Below, piece after piece: positions 1 to 6,753 of a stretch of 37,577 bases of DNA. The stretch is from an uncultured Blautia sp. Lineage in GTDB: Bacteria > Bacillota > Clostridia > Lachnospirales > Lachnospiraceae. Every line of letters begins with the position of its first letter. The stretch's first letter is position 1. The stretch is taken from NCBI GenBank assembly GCA_934409175.1, contig CAKRVX010000011.1, forward strand, positions 1 to 37,577, read 5' to 3'. The translations under genes and the position numbers were made by a program. Below the pieces are notes generated by a model. That model was not told the origin of the DNA. It made no database searches and saw only the letters and a program-made list of their open reading frames with translations.

Positions 1-34
1 TATTTAGTTTTCATTGTACAAATACAACAATACA

Positions 35-63
35 AGTTTATCTTTTTTTGATACTTATGTCAA
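35..63 (-). promoter_or_regulatory. Sigma-A promoter reading out of the window
   Basis: The minus strand has TTGACA at 63-58 and TAAACT at 40-35, separated by exactly 17 bases. It lies just after the recX stop codon and points towards position 1, so it should drive the next gene, which begins outside the window. In related Clostridia that gene is often rny (RNase Y), but this cannot be seen here. Confidence 0.6.
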
Positions 64-82
64 GTTTTTCTAGGGAAATGTT

Positions 83-586
83 TCAATATTTTTCGGTATT
101 GTTGTATGCTGTAACCTGTATCTTCATCTCTTCAAGAACACCTGAAATATCCGAAAACTGAAATCCCCGCCTGCCAAGATATCCGTATAGGCGACGCATT
201 TCTTTCTCATCAAGTTCAGACCCTGGAGCATATTTTTTCTCCACAGTACATCGCAGAATTTCCCTTTCATCTGGCATATGGAGTGATGCTTCTGCCTCCC
301 ATGCTGCCGCAGCAGTAGCTTTTCCCACCCCTTTAGTAGCCAGCTCCTGCATTAGTTTCTGACGGCTCTTTATGTCCATCCTGTATGCAATATAGGTTCT
401 GGCATAACGATAATCATCTATGTAACCATAGGATTCTACATAAGCTATCGCTGCATCTATAGCTTCCTGTCCAAAACCTGCCTGACGCAGTCTTTCCCTT
501 AATCCCTTCTCTGTACGATCCATATGCTCCAACAGCTTCATTGCTTTTCGTGCTGCATTTTTATGCTCTTCTGCCAAAAGCTGCAT
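83..586 (-). CDS. recX: Regulatory protein RecX
   Basis: RecX binds RecA filaments and modulates recombinase activity, usually by inhibiting filament extension. The 167-residue product is almost entirely three-helix RecX repeats. Recognisable signatures are the segment around residues 23-60 (RTEKGLRERLRQAGF, then YIDDYRYARTY) and a second repeat with RQKLMQELATKGV. It is somewhat short for the family, which often has an extra N-terminal region. The ATG at 586 lies 2 bases after the recA stop and is preceded by GAGGATTAATC, a good ribosome binding site inside the end of recA. The two genes therefore form a recA-recX operon, the usual arrangement, and recX is expected to share the SOS control of recA. 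Confidence 0.93.
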   Translation of the reverse strand: MQLLAEEHKNAARKAMKLLEHMDRTEKGLRERLRQAGFGQEAIDAAIAYVESYGYIDDYRYARTYIAYRMDIKSRQKLMQELATKGVGKATAAAAWEAEASLHMPDEREILRCTVEKKYAPGSELDEKEMRRLYGYLGRRGFQFSDISGVLEEMKIQVTAYNNTEKY

Positions 587-588
587 GA

Positions 589-1659
589 TTAATCCTCTGC
601 ATTTTCTGCGTCTGATTCTACATCTGCTGATTCTTCATCTCCAGAATTTACTGATTCTTCATCCGGCAGAAGATGATAATGAATTCTTACTTTCTTCTCA
701 ATTTCATCACAAATGTCTGTATGTTCCTTAAGAAATAATTTTGCATTTTCTCGGCCCTGGCCAATCTTATCTCCGTTATATGCATACCATGCACCACTCT
801 TATTTACTATTCCACAGTCTGCTGCCAGATCCAGAATATCTCCCTCTTTGGAAATTCCCGTGCCAAACATAATATCAAATTCCGCCTGCTTAAACGGTGG
901 TGCAACCTTATTCTTTACAACTTTAATTCTGGTATGGTTTCCTACCATCTCCCCACCCTGCTTAAGCGTCTCAACTCTACGAACATCCATTCTTATGGAA
1001 GAATAAAATTTCAGGGCACGTCCGCCTGTGGTAGTCTCCGGATTTCCAAACATAACACCAACCTTCTCACGAAGCTGATTGATAAAAATCACCACACAAT
1101 TTGATTTACTGATCACCGCAGTCAGCTTACGAAGAGCCTGAGACATCAGGCGAGCCTGAAGACCTACATGACTGTCTCCCATATCGCCATCAATCTCCGC
1201 CTTCGGTACCAGAGCAGCAACAGAGTCAACAATCACTATGTCTACTGCACCGGAGCGTACCATAGTCTCAGTGATCTCCAGTGCCTGTTCTCCATTATCC
1301 GGCTGCGAAATATATAAATTGTCGATATCTACACCTATATTTCTGGCATATACAGGATCAAGTGCATGCTCTGCATCAATAAATCCCGCAATTCCGCCTC
1401 TCTTCTGAACTTCAGCCACCATATGAAGGGCGACTGTTGTTTTACCACTTGATTCTGGTCCGTAAATCTCTATGATACGTCCCTTGGGAACTCCCCCGAC
1501 TCCAAGAGCAATATCAAGACTCAATGAACCTGTAGGTACTGTCTCCACCTGCATATTCGCACCGGATTCCCCCAGTTTCATAACAGATCCCTTACCATAG
1601 TGCTTCTCGATCTGACCCAGGGCAGCCTCTAATGCTTTCTGCTTTTCTTCACTTATCAT
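589..1659 (-). CDS. recA: Recombinase RecA
   Basis: RecA is the ATP-dependent strand-exchange recombinase and the co-protease that triggers LexA self-cleavage. The 356-residue length is normal. Visible signatures are the Walker A motif GPESSGKT at residues 67-74, the conserved block [19 protein letters not shown], the Walker B region [18 protein letters not shown], and the DNA-binding loop 2 region [17 protein letters not shown]. The tail after about residue 330 is very acidic, as is typical for regulation of DNA binding. The ATG at 1659 is preceded by AAGGAGATTAATATAG. A promoter and a LexA box lie upstream, and recX follows in the same operon. Confidence 0.99.
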   Translation of the reverse strand: MISEEKQKALEAALGQIEKHYGKGSVMKLGESGANMQVETVPTGSLSLDIALGVGGVPKGRIIEIYGPESSGKTTVALHMVAEVQKRGGIAGFIDAEHALDPVYARNIGVDIDNLYISQPDNGEQALEITETMVRSGAVDIVIVDSVAALVPKAEIDGDMGDSHVGLQARLMSQALRKLTAVISKSNCVVIFINQLREKVGVMFGNPETTTGGRALKFYSSIRMDVRRVETLKQGGEMVGNHTRIKVVKNKVAPPFKQAEFDIMFGTGISKEGDILDLAADCGIVNKSGAWYAYNGDKIGQGRENAKLFLKEHTDICDEIEKKVRIHYHLLPDEESVNSGDEESADVESDAENAED

Positions 1660-1685
1660 CTATATTAATCTCCTTGCATATATTC

Positions 1686-1699
1686 CGAACCTATGTTCG
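1686..1699 (-). promoter_or_regulatory. LexA (SOS) box upstream of recA
   Basis: The sequence CGAACATAGGTTCG on the minus strand is a perfect inverted repeat, CGAAC-N4-GTTCG. This matches the Gram-positive LexA/DinR (Cheo) box consensus CGAAC-N4-GTTCG. It lies just downstream of the -10 element and upstream of the ribosome binding site, where bound LexA would block early transcription of recA-recX. Confidence 0.9.
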
Positions 1700-1713
1700 T
1701 GTTTTCTGATAAT

Positions 1714-1742
1714 ATAGTAGTATACTTTTTCCCGGATGTCAA
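1714..1742 (-). promoter_or_regulatory. recA promoter (sigma-A type)
   Basis: On the minus strand TTGACA lies at 1742-1737 and TACTAT at 1719-1714 with a 17-base spacer. It is followed by the SOS box and then the recA start codon about 55 bases downstream. Confidence 0.85.
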
Positions 1743-1822
1743 GCCTTTCCGAAAATATTTATGTCAAATCCATAAAACCATTTTATATCACAGGCACATT
1801 ACAAAATAATTTCCTGCGATGC

Positions 1823-1869
1823 AAAAAGAACGGGAAACATAACAACAGTTACGCTTTTCCCGTTCTTTT
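1823..1869 (-). terminator. Rho-independent terminator after glgA
   Basis: A 14-base inverted repeat (arms around AAAGAACGGGAAA and TTTCCCGTTCTTT) encloses an 18-base loop. On the minus strand it ends in a T run just after the glgA stop codon. The stem is A-rich on the other side too, so it could work in both directions, but no convergent gene is present. Confidence 0.85.
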
Positions 1870-1891
1870 GTAAATAACTTGATATATCTGC

Positions 1892-3346
1892 TTATTCTGG
1901 TTTGTCACCGATCAGCCAGTTATACATTTCCTCATACTGACGTGCAGAATTATTCCATGAATAATCAGTTGCCATTGCACGATCAACCATCTTATTCCAT
2001 TCACGCTTTTTATCATAAAAAATTCTCTCTGCATTGCGTACTGTATTCAGCATTTCATGTGCATTATAGTTACGGAATGAAAATCCTGTGCCAGTTCCTT
2101 CATACTCATTAAACGGTTCCACTGTATCTTTCAGACCACCTGTTTCACGCACAATAGGAAGTGTTCCGTAGCGAAGACTGATCAGCTGACTCAATCCACA
2201 AGGTTCAAACAGGGACGGCATAAGAAATGCATCTGATGCGGCATATATACGATGAGACATGGCCTCATCATAATAAATCTGCGCTGATACTTTTCCATGA
2301 TATTTCCAGTCAAAATGACGGAACATATTCTCATAACGCTCATCACCTGTTCCCAGTGCCACAATCTGTACAGCATCCTGACAAAGCTCGTCCATCACAT
2401 ATGCGATCAGATCAAATCCCTTCTGATCTGTCAGGCGTGAAACAATTCCAATCATCATCGCTTTTGGATTTTCTTCCAGTCCCAGATCTTTCTGGAGCTG
2501 AATTTTATTTTTTACTTTTTCCTTACGGAAAGTTGTCGCATTATAATTCTTTGTTATACATGGATCTGTTTCAGGATTGAAAATACCATAATCAATACCA
2601 TTAACGATTCCTCTCAGGCTGTTCGCACGAGCACACATCAGACCATCAAGGCGTTCACCGTAAAACGGCGTCTTAATTTCCTCTGCATAAGTATTGCTGA
2701 CAGTTGTCACCGCATCTGCAAATACAATACCGCCCTTCAGGAAATTAGCATCTTTATAGGCTTCCAGCTTATCCGCCGTAAAATAATAATCAGAAAGACC
2801 TGTAATATCCTTTACTGTCTTTACATCCCAGACTCCCTGGAATTTCAGATTATGTATAGTCATAATAGTCTTGATATTCCAGAAAAATTCATTTTGCTGG
2901 AAGCTATCATGCAGATATACCGGAACAAGTCCTGTCTGCCAGTCATGACAATGAATGATGTCCGGTCTGAAACCGATCACAGGAAGTACCGATAGTACAG
3001 CCTTCGAGAAAAATGCGAATTTTTCCAGGTCCCATGGAGCACTGTCATATGGTTTCGGACCACTGAAATAATACTCATTATCAATAAAATAAAACTGTAT
3101 TCCCTCGTACTCCATATGCATGATTCCCACATAGCAGTTTTTGTATCCAAGATCCATGTAGAAATGTGTGACATATTCCATTTTATCTTTCCATTCCTGC
3201 TTCATACAGGCATATTTCGGCAAGATCACACGAATATCAAAATATCTTTTATCAAAATACTTCGGCAAGGCGCCTGCTACATCTGCCAGTCCTCCTGTCT
3301 TGATAAATGGAACCGCTTCAGATGTTGCAAATAATATGTTTTTCAT
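1892..3346 (-). CDS. glgA: Glycogen synthase (ADP-glucose type)
   Basis: This GT5-family glucosyltransferase transfers glucose from ADP-glucose to the non-reducing end of an alpha-1,4-glucan. The 484-residue length is normal. The N-terminal KTGGL motif (residues 16-20, followed by ADVAGALPKY) binds ADP-glucose. The GT-B C-terminal half carries GIVSRLTDQKGFDL and the PSLFEPCGLSQ block with the catalytic-site glutamate. The ATG at 3346 follows AAGGAGGGGTTTACGC. It has its own promoter just after spo0A and a terminator behind it, so it appears monocistronic. No other glycogen gene is in the window. A starch-synthase annotation would be equivalent. Confidence 0.96.
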   Translation of the reverse strand: MKNILFATSEAVPFIKTGGLADVAGALPKYFDKRYFDIRVILPKYACMKQEWKDKMEYVTHFYMDLGYKNCYVGIMHMEYEGIQFYFIDNEYYFSGPKPYDSAPWDLEKFAFFSKAVLSVLPVIGFRPDIIHCHDWQTGLVPVYLHDSFQQNEFFWNIKTIMTIHNLKFQGVWDVKTVKDITGLSDYYFTADKLEAYKDANFLKGGIVFADAVTTVSNTYAEEIKTPFYGERLDGLMCARANSLRGIVNGIDYGIFNPETDPCITKNYNATTFRKEKVKNKIQLQKDLGLEENPKAMMIGIVSRLTDQKGFDLIAYVMDELCQDAVQIVALGTGDERYENMFRHFDWKYHGKVSAQIYYDEAMSHRIYAASDAFLMPSLFEPCGLSQLISLRYGTLPIVRETGGLKDTVEPFNEYEGTGTGFSFRNYNAHEMLNTVRNAERIFYDKKREWNKMVDRAMATDYSWNNSARQYEEMYNWLIGDKPE

Positions 3347-3380
3347 GCGTAAACCCCTCCTTGGTAGCCTTTATTTTACA

Positions 3381-3409
3381 ATTATACTCCAAAAATCGAC
3401 TATTGGAAA
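3381..3409 (-). promoter_or_regulatory. Probable glgA promoter
   Basis: A perfect TATAAT occurs at 3386-3381 on the minus strand. Seventeen bases upstream is TTTCCA (3409-3404), a four-of-six match to the -35 consensus that overlaps the end of spo0A. The -10 is strong and the -35 weak, which suggests an activator or modest expression. Confidence 0.55.
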
Positions 3410-4206
3410 GAGCGATTTTTATATTCCAGTCTGATTTTATCAGCGATCAGAGCTATAAATTCAGAATTTGTAGGCTTACCTTTTCCTGTACTTACCGTAT
3501 ATCCAAAAAGCTCATCTATAGTATCCATTTTTCCCCTGCTCCATGCAACTTCTATCGCATGACGAATTGCCCTCTCCACTCTGCTTGAAGTCGTCTGATG
3601 ACGTTTGGCAATAGTCGGATACAGTATTTTTGTAATTGAATTAAGCATTTCCATGTCATTGACAGACAGAATAATAGCATCCCTGAGATACTGATATCCC
3701 TTAATATGAGCCGGAACTCCTATTTCATGGATAATATTTGTTACATCTGTCTCCAGATTTCCTCTGGTCATAATATTTTCTTCTTTTGTCTCTGGCTGTC
3801 TGTTTATCTGTCTGATTTTTCTTTCTCCTATACTTCTGACATGCTTGATCCGGTTCAGAAGCATTCTGTTGTCAAAAGGTTTCAGCACATAATAATCCGC
3901 TCCAAGATTAAATGCATCTTCTGTGATTTTCTCTTTTCCTACTGCTGATACAACAATAAACGCCGGTATTTTCTTCAGGTTACTGTCATGTACAAAATGT
4001 TCCATCACAGCCAGTCCATCCATTTTCGGCATAATAATATCCAATACCACAACGTCCGGTTCTTTTTCACGTATAATATTACAGATTTCTTCTCCATTAT
4101 GGGCTTTTCCAACTAACTCCAGATCTTTATCTTCCTCAATGATCTGTCCCAGTACTTCCACCATTCTCTCATTATCGTCCGCAACTGCCACATTTAATTT
4201 TTCCAT
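3400..4206 (-). CDS. spo0A: Sporulation transcription factor Spo0A
   Basis: Spo0A is the master response regulator for entry into sporulation. When phosphorylated it binds 0A boxes to switch on early sporulation genes. The 268-residue protein has an N-terminal receiver domain with the acidic pair D10-D11, the phosphoacceptor D56 (in VVVLDIIMP) and a conserved lysine in YVLKPF. A basic linker follows, then the Spo0A_C DNA-binding domain with [19 protein letters not shown] and the [19 protein letters not shown] signature near the end. The ATG at 4206 is preceded by GGGAGGAGGCTGGCCTC. In most spore formers it directly follows spoIVB; here a pilin and diguanylate cyclase island separates them. 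Confidence 0.98.
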   Translation of the reverse strand: MEKLNVAVADDNERMVEVLGQIIEEDKDLELVGKAHNGEEICNIIREKEPDVVVLDIIMPKMDGLAVMEHFVHDSNLKKIPAFIVVSAVGKEKITEDAFNLGADYYVLKPFDNRMLLNRIKHVRSIGERKIRQINRQPETKEENIMTRGNLETDVTNIIHEIGVPAHIKGYQYLRDAIILSVNDMEMLNSITKILYPTIAKRHQTTSSRVERAIRHAIEVAWSRGKMDTIDELFGYTVSTGKGKPTNSEFIALIADKIRLEYKNRSFQ

Positions 4207-4272
4207 GAGGCCAGCCTCCTCCCTGCTCTAAATCCTATATGTTTATGTTCCTGTTTTTTTGGCACATCACAT

Positions 4273-4302
4273 ATTATAGTAGAACGATAAGGGAGAAATC
4301 AA
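4273..4302 (-). promoter_or_regulatory. spo0A promoter (sigma-A type)
   Basis: The minus strand has TTGATT at 4302-4297 and a perfect TATAAT at 4278-4273 with an 18-base spacer, about 65 bases before the spo0A start. I found no convincing sigma-H promoter (AGGA...GAAT) in this interval. Confidence 0.65.
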
Positions 4303-4372
4303 GCCGAATCAGGGAGGTCAGACCCATTTTCCATCGATGAGTTTGGCATTTATTTTCCTTTTATTTTCCATT

Positions 4373-4379
4373 TTCGTCA
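4373..4379 (-). promoter_or_regulatory. Possible 0A box upstream of spo0A
   Basis: TGACGAA on the minus strand, in the context TTTGACGAAAA, fits the Spo0A recognition core TGNCGAA. It lies about 70 bases upstream of the spo0A -35 element and could serve autoregulation. A seven-base match is common by chance in AT-rich DNA, so confidence is low. Confidence 0.35.
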
Positions 4380-4415
4380 AATATATATATGACAGGACAG
4401 CAATCGCACTTTTCA

Positions 4416-5777
4416 TTACTTTTTCAATTCACTTTTTATCTGATCTGTCACAAGTGCGATTAATCTTCTCTGTTTCGCATATAATTTTATGGTATTAAAT
4501 ACTCTCCTGTATACTACCTGCGCATCAAACGGACGATTAATATAATCTGTTGCTCCCATATCATATGCTTTCTTTACATATATATCGGATTCTTCACTGG
4601 ATATCATGATTACCGGAATGTTATCCAGACAATTTCTTTCAGCCATAACTTTCAGAACTTCAAATCCGTCCATCACAGGCATTACAATATCCAGAAGTAC
4701 CAGCGAGATATCATTTTCATATCGTTCCAGATATTTCAGTCCTTCCTCCCCATTAGATGCTTCAAGAATAGCAAATTCATTGCCCAGAACTTGTGTCAGA
4801 ATCTCTCTGTTCATCTCTGAATCATCAATGATCAGAATTCTAGGTCTGAAATCTTCGAAAAATTTCTCTTTCCTTCCTTCTGTATCCCTGAAAGAATTGT
4901 TTTCTTCCGTAATAACCATATTTTTCTTGCGCTTCGCCATATACATAAACTGATCCGCACGACTGATAGCTTCTTCCACAGTATCTCCCCCGGACATAAC
5001 ACCGCCTACACTTACGGACATCCGAAGTCTTGAATATCCGGGTACTTTTACCTCCTGTATCTTTCTGCGGATATTTTTTAGCTTTTGTGTGAAAATTTCC
5101 GGCGTGATATCCGACATGATCAGAATAAATTCATCCCCTCCATATCGGATCAGGATATCTGTTTTGCGAATGCAGTCTCTCATCACATCAGCTACTGTTT
5201 TCAGTACAAGATCTCCCACTTTATGTCCAAATGTATCATTATATAATTTAAAATCATCAAGATCGATCATTGCCACTCCCGCAGGAGTTTTCATATTCTT
5301 AATCACAGTTTCATAAAAATGCCGGTTGGAAGCACCTGTCAGCGCATCTGTATATAAAACATCCTGATATCCGCTGATTTTTTTCAGGAGACGGTTTCTC
5401 CCTTGAGGATCAAGAATCAGTTCTTCATCCAGGCAGTTAATCATTTCCATCACATAACCTTTACCATCGATTTCCATATATTTAGCAATCACCTGATAAA
5501 GCGCAGCTCCTATAAATTCCATTTTGACTTTTTTGCCTTTTTCTTCGAGTGCCCGTATGGATACACAGTTTTCACAGGGACTGCTCTTTTTCCAGAAATC
5601 AAAGCACTGACAGGGTTCCTTTGGTTCACAGGATGTGTAATCTCCATAGTTGATTTTTCTTAAAGTATCTTCACTCAGAATTCGCACAACGTCAAATACC
5701 GTTTTCATATATTTCATGATTTCCTGTGCTTCCTGCATTGTCATATTACTATTTTCATCCCCTATCTTTTGTTTCAA
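4416..5777 (-). CDS. Diguanylate cyclase: Cys-rich N-domain, GGDEF, REC
   Basis: This is predicted to make cyclic di-GMP from two GTP. Residues 1-130 form a sensor-like region with five cysteines (C50, C56, C58, C68, C71), which could bind metal or respond to redox. The GGDEF domain spans about 140-292, with an intact GGDEF at 213-217 and an RKTD inhibitory I-site at 204-207, five residues before it. A complete receiver domain follows (about 312-430) with acidic pair D318-D319 and phosphoacceptor D363 in LVLLDIVMP. GGDEF followed by a C-terminal REC is the reverse of the common PleD-like order. The TTG start at 5777 has only GTGAG close upstream; ATG at 5744, after ATAGGGGATG, is an alternative. 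A c-di-GMP riboswitch with a terminator precedes the gene. No EAL or HD-GYP phosphodiesterase is nearby. Confidence 0.9.
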   Translation of the reverse strand: MKQKIGDENSNMTMQEAQEIMKYMKTVFDVVRILSEDTLRKINYGDYTSCEPKEPCQCFDFWKKSSPCENCVSIRALEEKGKKVKMEFIGAALYQVIAKYMEIDGKGYVMEMINCLDEELILDPQGRNRLLKKISGYQDVLYTDALTGASNRHFYETVIKNMKTPAGVAMIDLDDFKLYNDTFGHKVGDLVLKTVADVMRDCIRKTDILIRYGGDEFILIMSDITPEIFTQKLKNIRRKIQEVKVPGYSRLRMSVSVGGVMSGGDTVEEAISRADQFMYMAKRKKNMVITEENNSFRDTEGRKEKFFEDFRPRILIIDDSEMNREILTQVLGNEFAILEASNGEEGLKYLERYENDISLVLLDIVMPVMDGFEVLKVMAERNCLDNIPVIMISSEESDIYVKKAYDMGATDYINRPFDAQVVYRRVFNTIKLYAKQRRLIALVTDQIKSELKK

Positions 5778-5818
5778 CTCACGGTCGGCATTTTCGCAGC
5801 TTCCAACATATCGGGCAT
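5774..5818 (-). CDS. Possible 14-codon leader ORF before the cyclase
   Basis: A short reading frame starts with ATG at 5818 and encodes MPDMLEAAKMPTVS. Its stop codon overlaps the TTG start of the cyclase in the tetranucleotide TTGA. It could couple translation to the cyclase. Alternatively it may be the true cyclase N-terminus separated by a one-base indel: adding one base after GCTGC would give MPDMLEAAENADRELKQK joined to the cyclase frame. It has only a weak ribosome binding site (GGTGTG). Confidence 0.3.
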   Translation of the reverse strand: MPDMLEAAKMPTVS

Positions 5819-5885
5819 GTCACACCGTTTCCGAAAAACTCTGTTAATCAATCTTACAGTCTTTCCTCTAAAACTTTTTTATACG

Positions 5886-5918
5886 AAAAAAAGTATTGTT
5901 ACAACAATAACAATACTT
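5886..5918 (-). terminator. Riboswitch-associated intrinsic terminator
   Basis: On the minus strand AAGTATTGTT pairs perfectly with AACAATACTT around an 8-base loop, followed by a run of seven T. It lies about a dozen bases after the c-di-GMP aptamer and about 110 bases before the cyclase start. Because it sits between promoter and gene it is most likely the expression platform of the riboswitch. The segment TTGTAAC in its loop and 3' arm can pair, with one mismatch, with GCTACAA at the 3' end of the aptamer, a candidate antiterminator. Confidence 0.85.
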
Positions 5919-5929
5919 CTGATTAACCA

Positions 5930-6004
5930 CTTGTAGCTGGCTGTCATTTTACAGACCCTGTAGCTTTGCGTCGCAACCTTTCGATTGTTTTGCCATATCG
6001 TATG
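5930..6004 (-). promoter_or_regulatory. Cyclic di-GMP-I (GEMM-I) riboswitch aptamer
   Basis: The minus-strand RNA has the class I hallmarks in order: ATGGCAAAAC, a short stem capped by a GAAA tetraloop (CAATC-GAAA-GGTTG), the invariant GACGCAAAGC, a second arm starting CTACAGGGTCTGT, and the closing ACAGCCAGCTAC. By comparison with the Vibrio Vc2 aptamer, the ligand-contacting position 20 appears to be G (first G of GGCAAA). That fits c-di-GMP rather than the cGAMP-sensing variant, which has A. The aptamer lies 12-80 bases downstream of a promoter and just before an intrinsic terminator, in the leader of a diguanylate cyclase gene, so it probably gives product feedback. The off polarity is inferred. 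Confidence 0.88.
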
Positions 6005-6030
6005 CAATAAAATGTCCATTAATATTAATT

Positions 6031-6059
6031 ATCGTAGCACACAGGGTTAGGAAAGTCAA
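6031..6059 (-). promoter_or_regulatory. Promoter of the riboswitch/cyclase transcript
   Basis: TTGACT at 6059-6054 and TACGAT at 6036-6031 on the minus strand are 17 bases apart. Transcription would start near 6024 and enter the c-di-GMP aptamer within about 20 bases. It lies after the pilin terminator, so the cyclase has its own transcription unit. Confidence 0.75.
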
Positions 6060-6087
6060 ATTTTTTTGTAACTCAATGGACCCTGCT

Positions 6088-6114
6088 AAAAAAGATGCTG
6101 CATACGGCAACACC
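6088..6114 (-). terminator. Terminator after the pilin gene
   Basis: On the minus strand GGTGTTGC and GCAGCATC form an 8-base stem with two G-U pairs around a 5-base loop, followed by six T. It ends the pilin transcript before the riboswitch promoter. Confidence 0.75.
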
Positions 6115-6128
6115 TTTTTGTGTATTCT

Positions 6129-6635
6129 CTATTCGCTTTTGATACTGTTTCTTCCCATATATTCAGCAAATTTCTTCGGGGCATAAGATACGGAAATTCC
6201 ACCGTCAGATTCAACTGTTAAAGTTGCGCTTATTGAAGTTGCGGATCCATCTTCGCCCCATTTTTTTGATTTTACAGTCAGACTTTCCCAATTTGGCACT
6301 GCCTTATCCAATTCATCCCGTAAACCCTGATCAACTTCAGAATTATCTATCTTTTCTTCATTCAGGACTGTTTTATCAGTTCCATTTTTTTAATTCCAAT
6401 CTGAAATGTATACCATTTTTTGTCAGATGATCTGACCCGTCAATTGCGTACATCTCAATTGCTTTCACAACTTCATCCATATTGCTGGCATCAGCAGCTT
6501 TCCTGCTTTTCTCCACATACTTCGTATATTGAGGCGCAAGGAGTCCTACCAGAATTGCCAGAATTGCAACTACAATCACCAGTTCTATCAGGGTAAATCC
6601 CTTATTTTTCTGTTTTATATTTTCTTTTTCACCAT
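6129..6635 (-). pseudogene. Type IV pilin-like prepilin, frameshifted
   Basis: The pieces together read as one class III-signal prepilin of about 170 residues. From the ATG at 6635 the frame stops after six codons (MVKKKI). The pilin frame beside it has no start codon and reads NIKQKNKGFTLIELVIVV, the classic prepilin peptidase site with cleavage before F and E at +5, then a hydrophobic helix and QYTKYVEKSRKAADASN. That frame stops at 6376 after LELKKWN. The rest continues in a third frame (TDKTVLNEEKIDNSEVD to GRNSIKSE, ending at 6129). One extra A in the A5 tract after GTG and one fewer A in the A7 tract near 6389 would restore a single frame. It may be a decaying gene, a phase-variable gene or sequencing error. 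It has its own promoter and terminator; no pilus assembly genes are nearby. Confidence 0.75.
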
Positions 6636-6687
6636 TTTCTCTTTTCTCTGTTTTTTAACAGTATGGATGCTTTTATCCTTTTTTATT

Positions 6688-6716
6688 ATTTTATCACGCA
6701 CATGTATTCCTGTAAA
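6688..6716 (-). promoter_or_regulatory. Promoter of the pilin gene
   Basis: TTTACA at 6716-6711 and TAAAAT at 6693-6688 on the minus strand are 17 bases apart, and TGA directly before the -10 gives an extended -10 element. It lies in the gap between the spoIVB stop and the pilin ATG. Confidence 0.6.
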
Positions 6717-6753
6717 TGTTTCATTTTTACAAAATTTTATCAACACTTTCTGG

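Noticed and set aside
5930..6004. The aptamer as a cGAMP-sensing GEMM-Ib variant or as a control element of the pilin gene
   Set aside because: The key ligand-contacting base appears to be G rather than A, and the element lies after the pilin terminator and its own promoter, in the leader of the cyclase.
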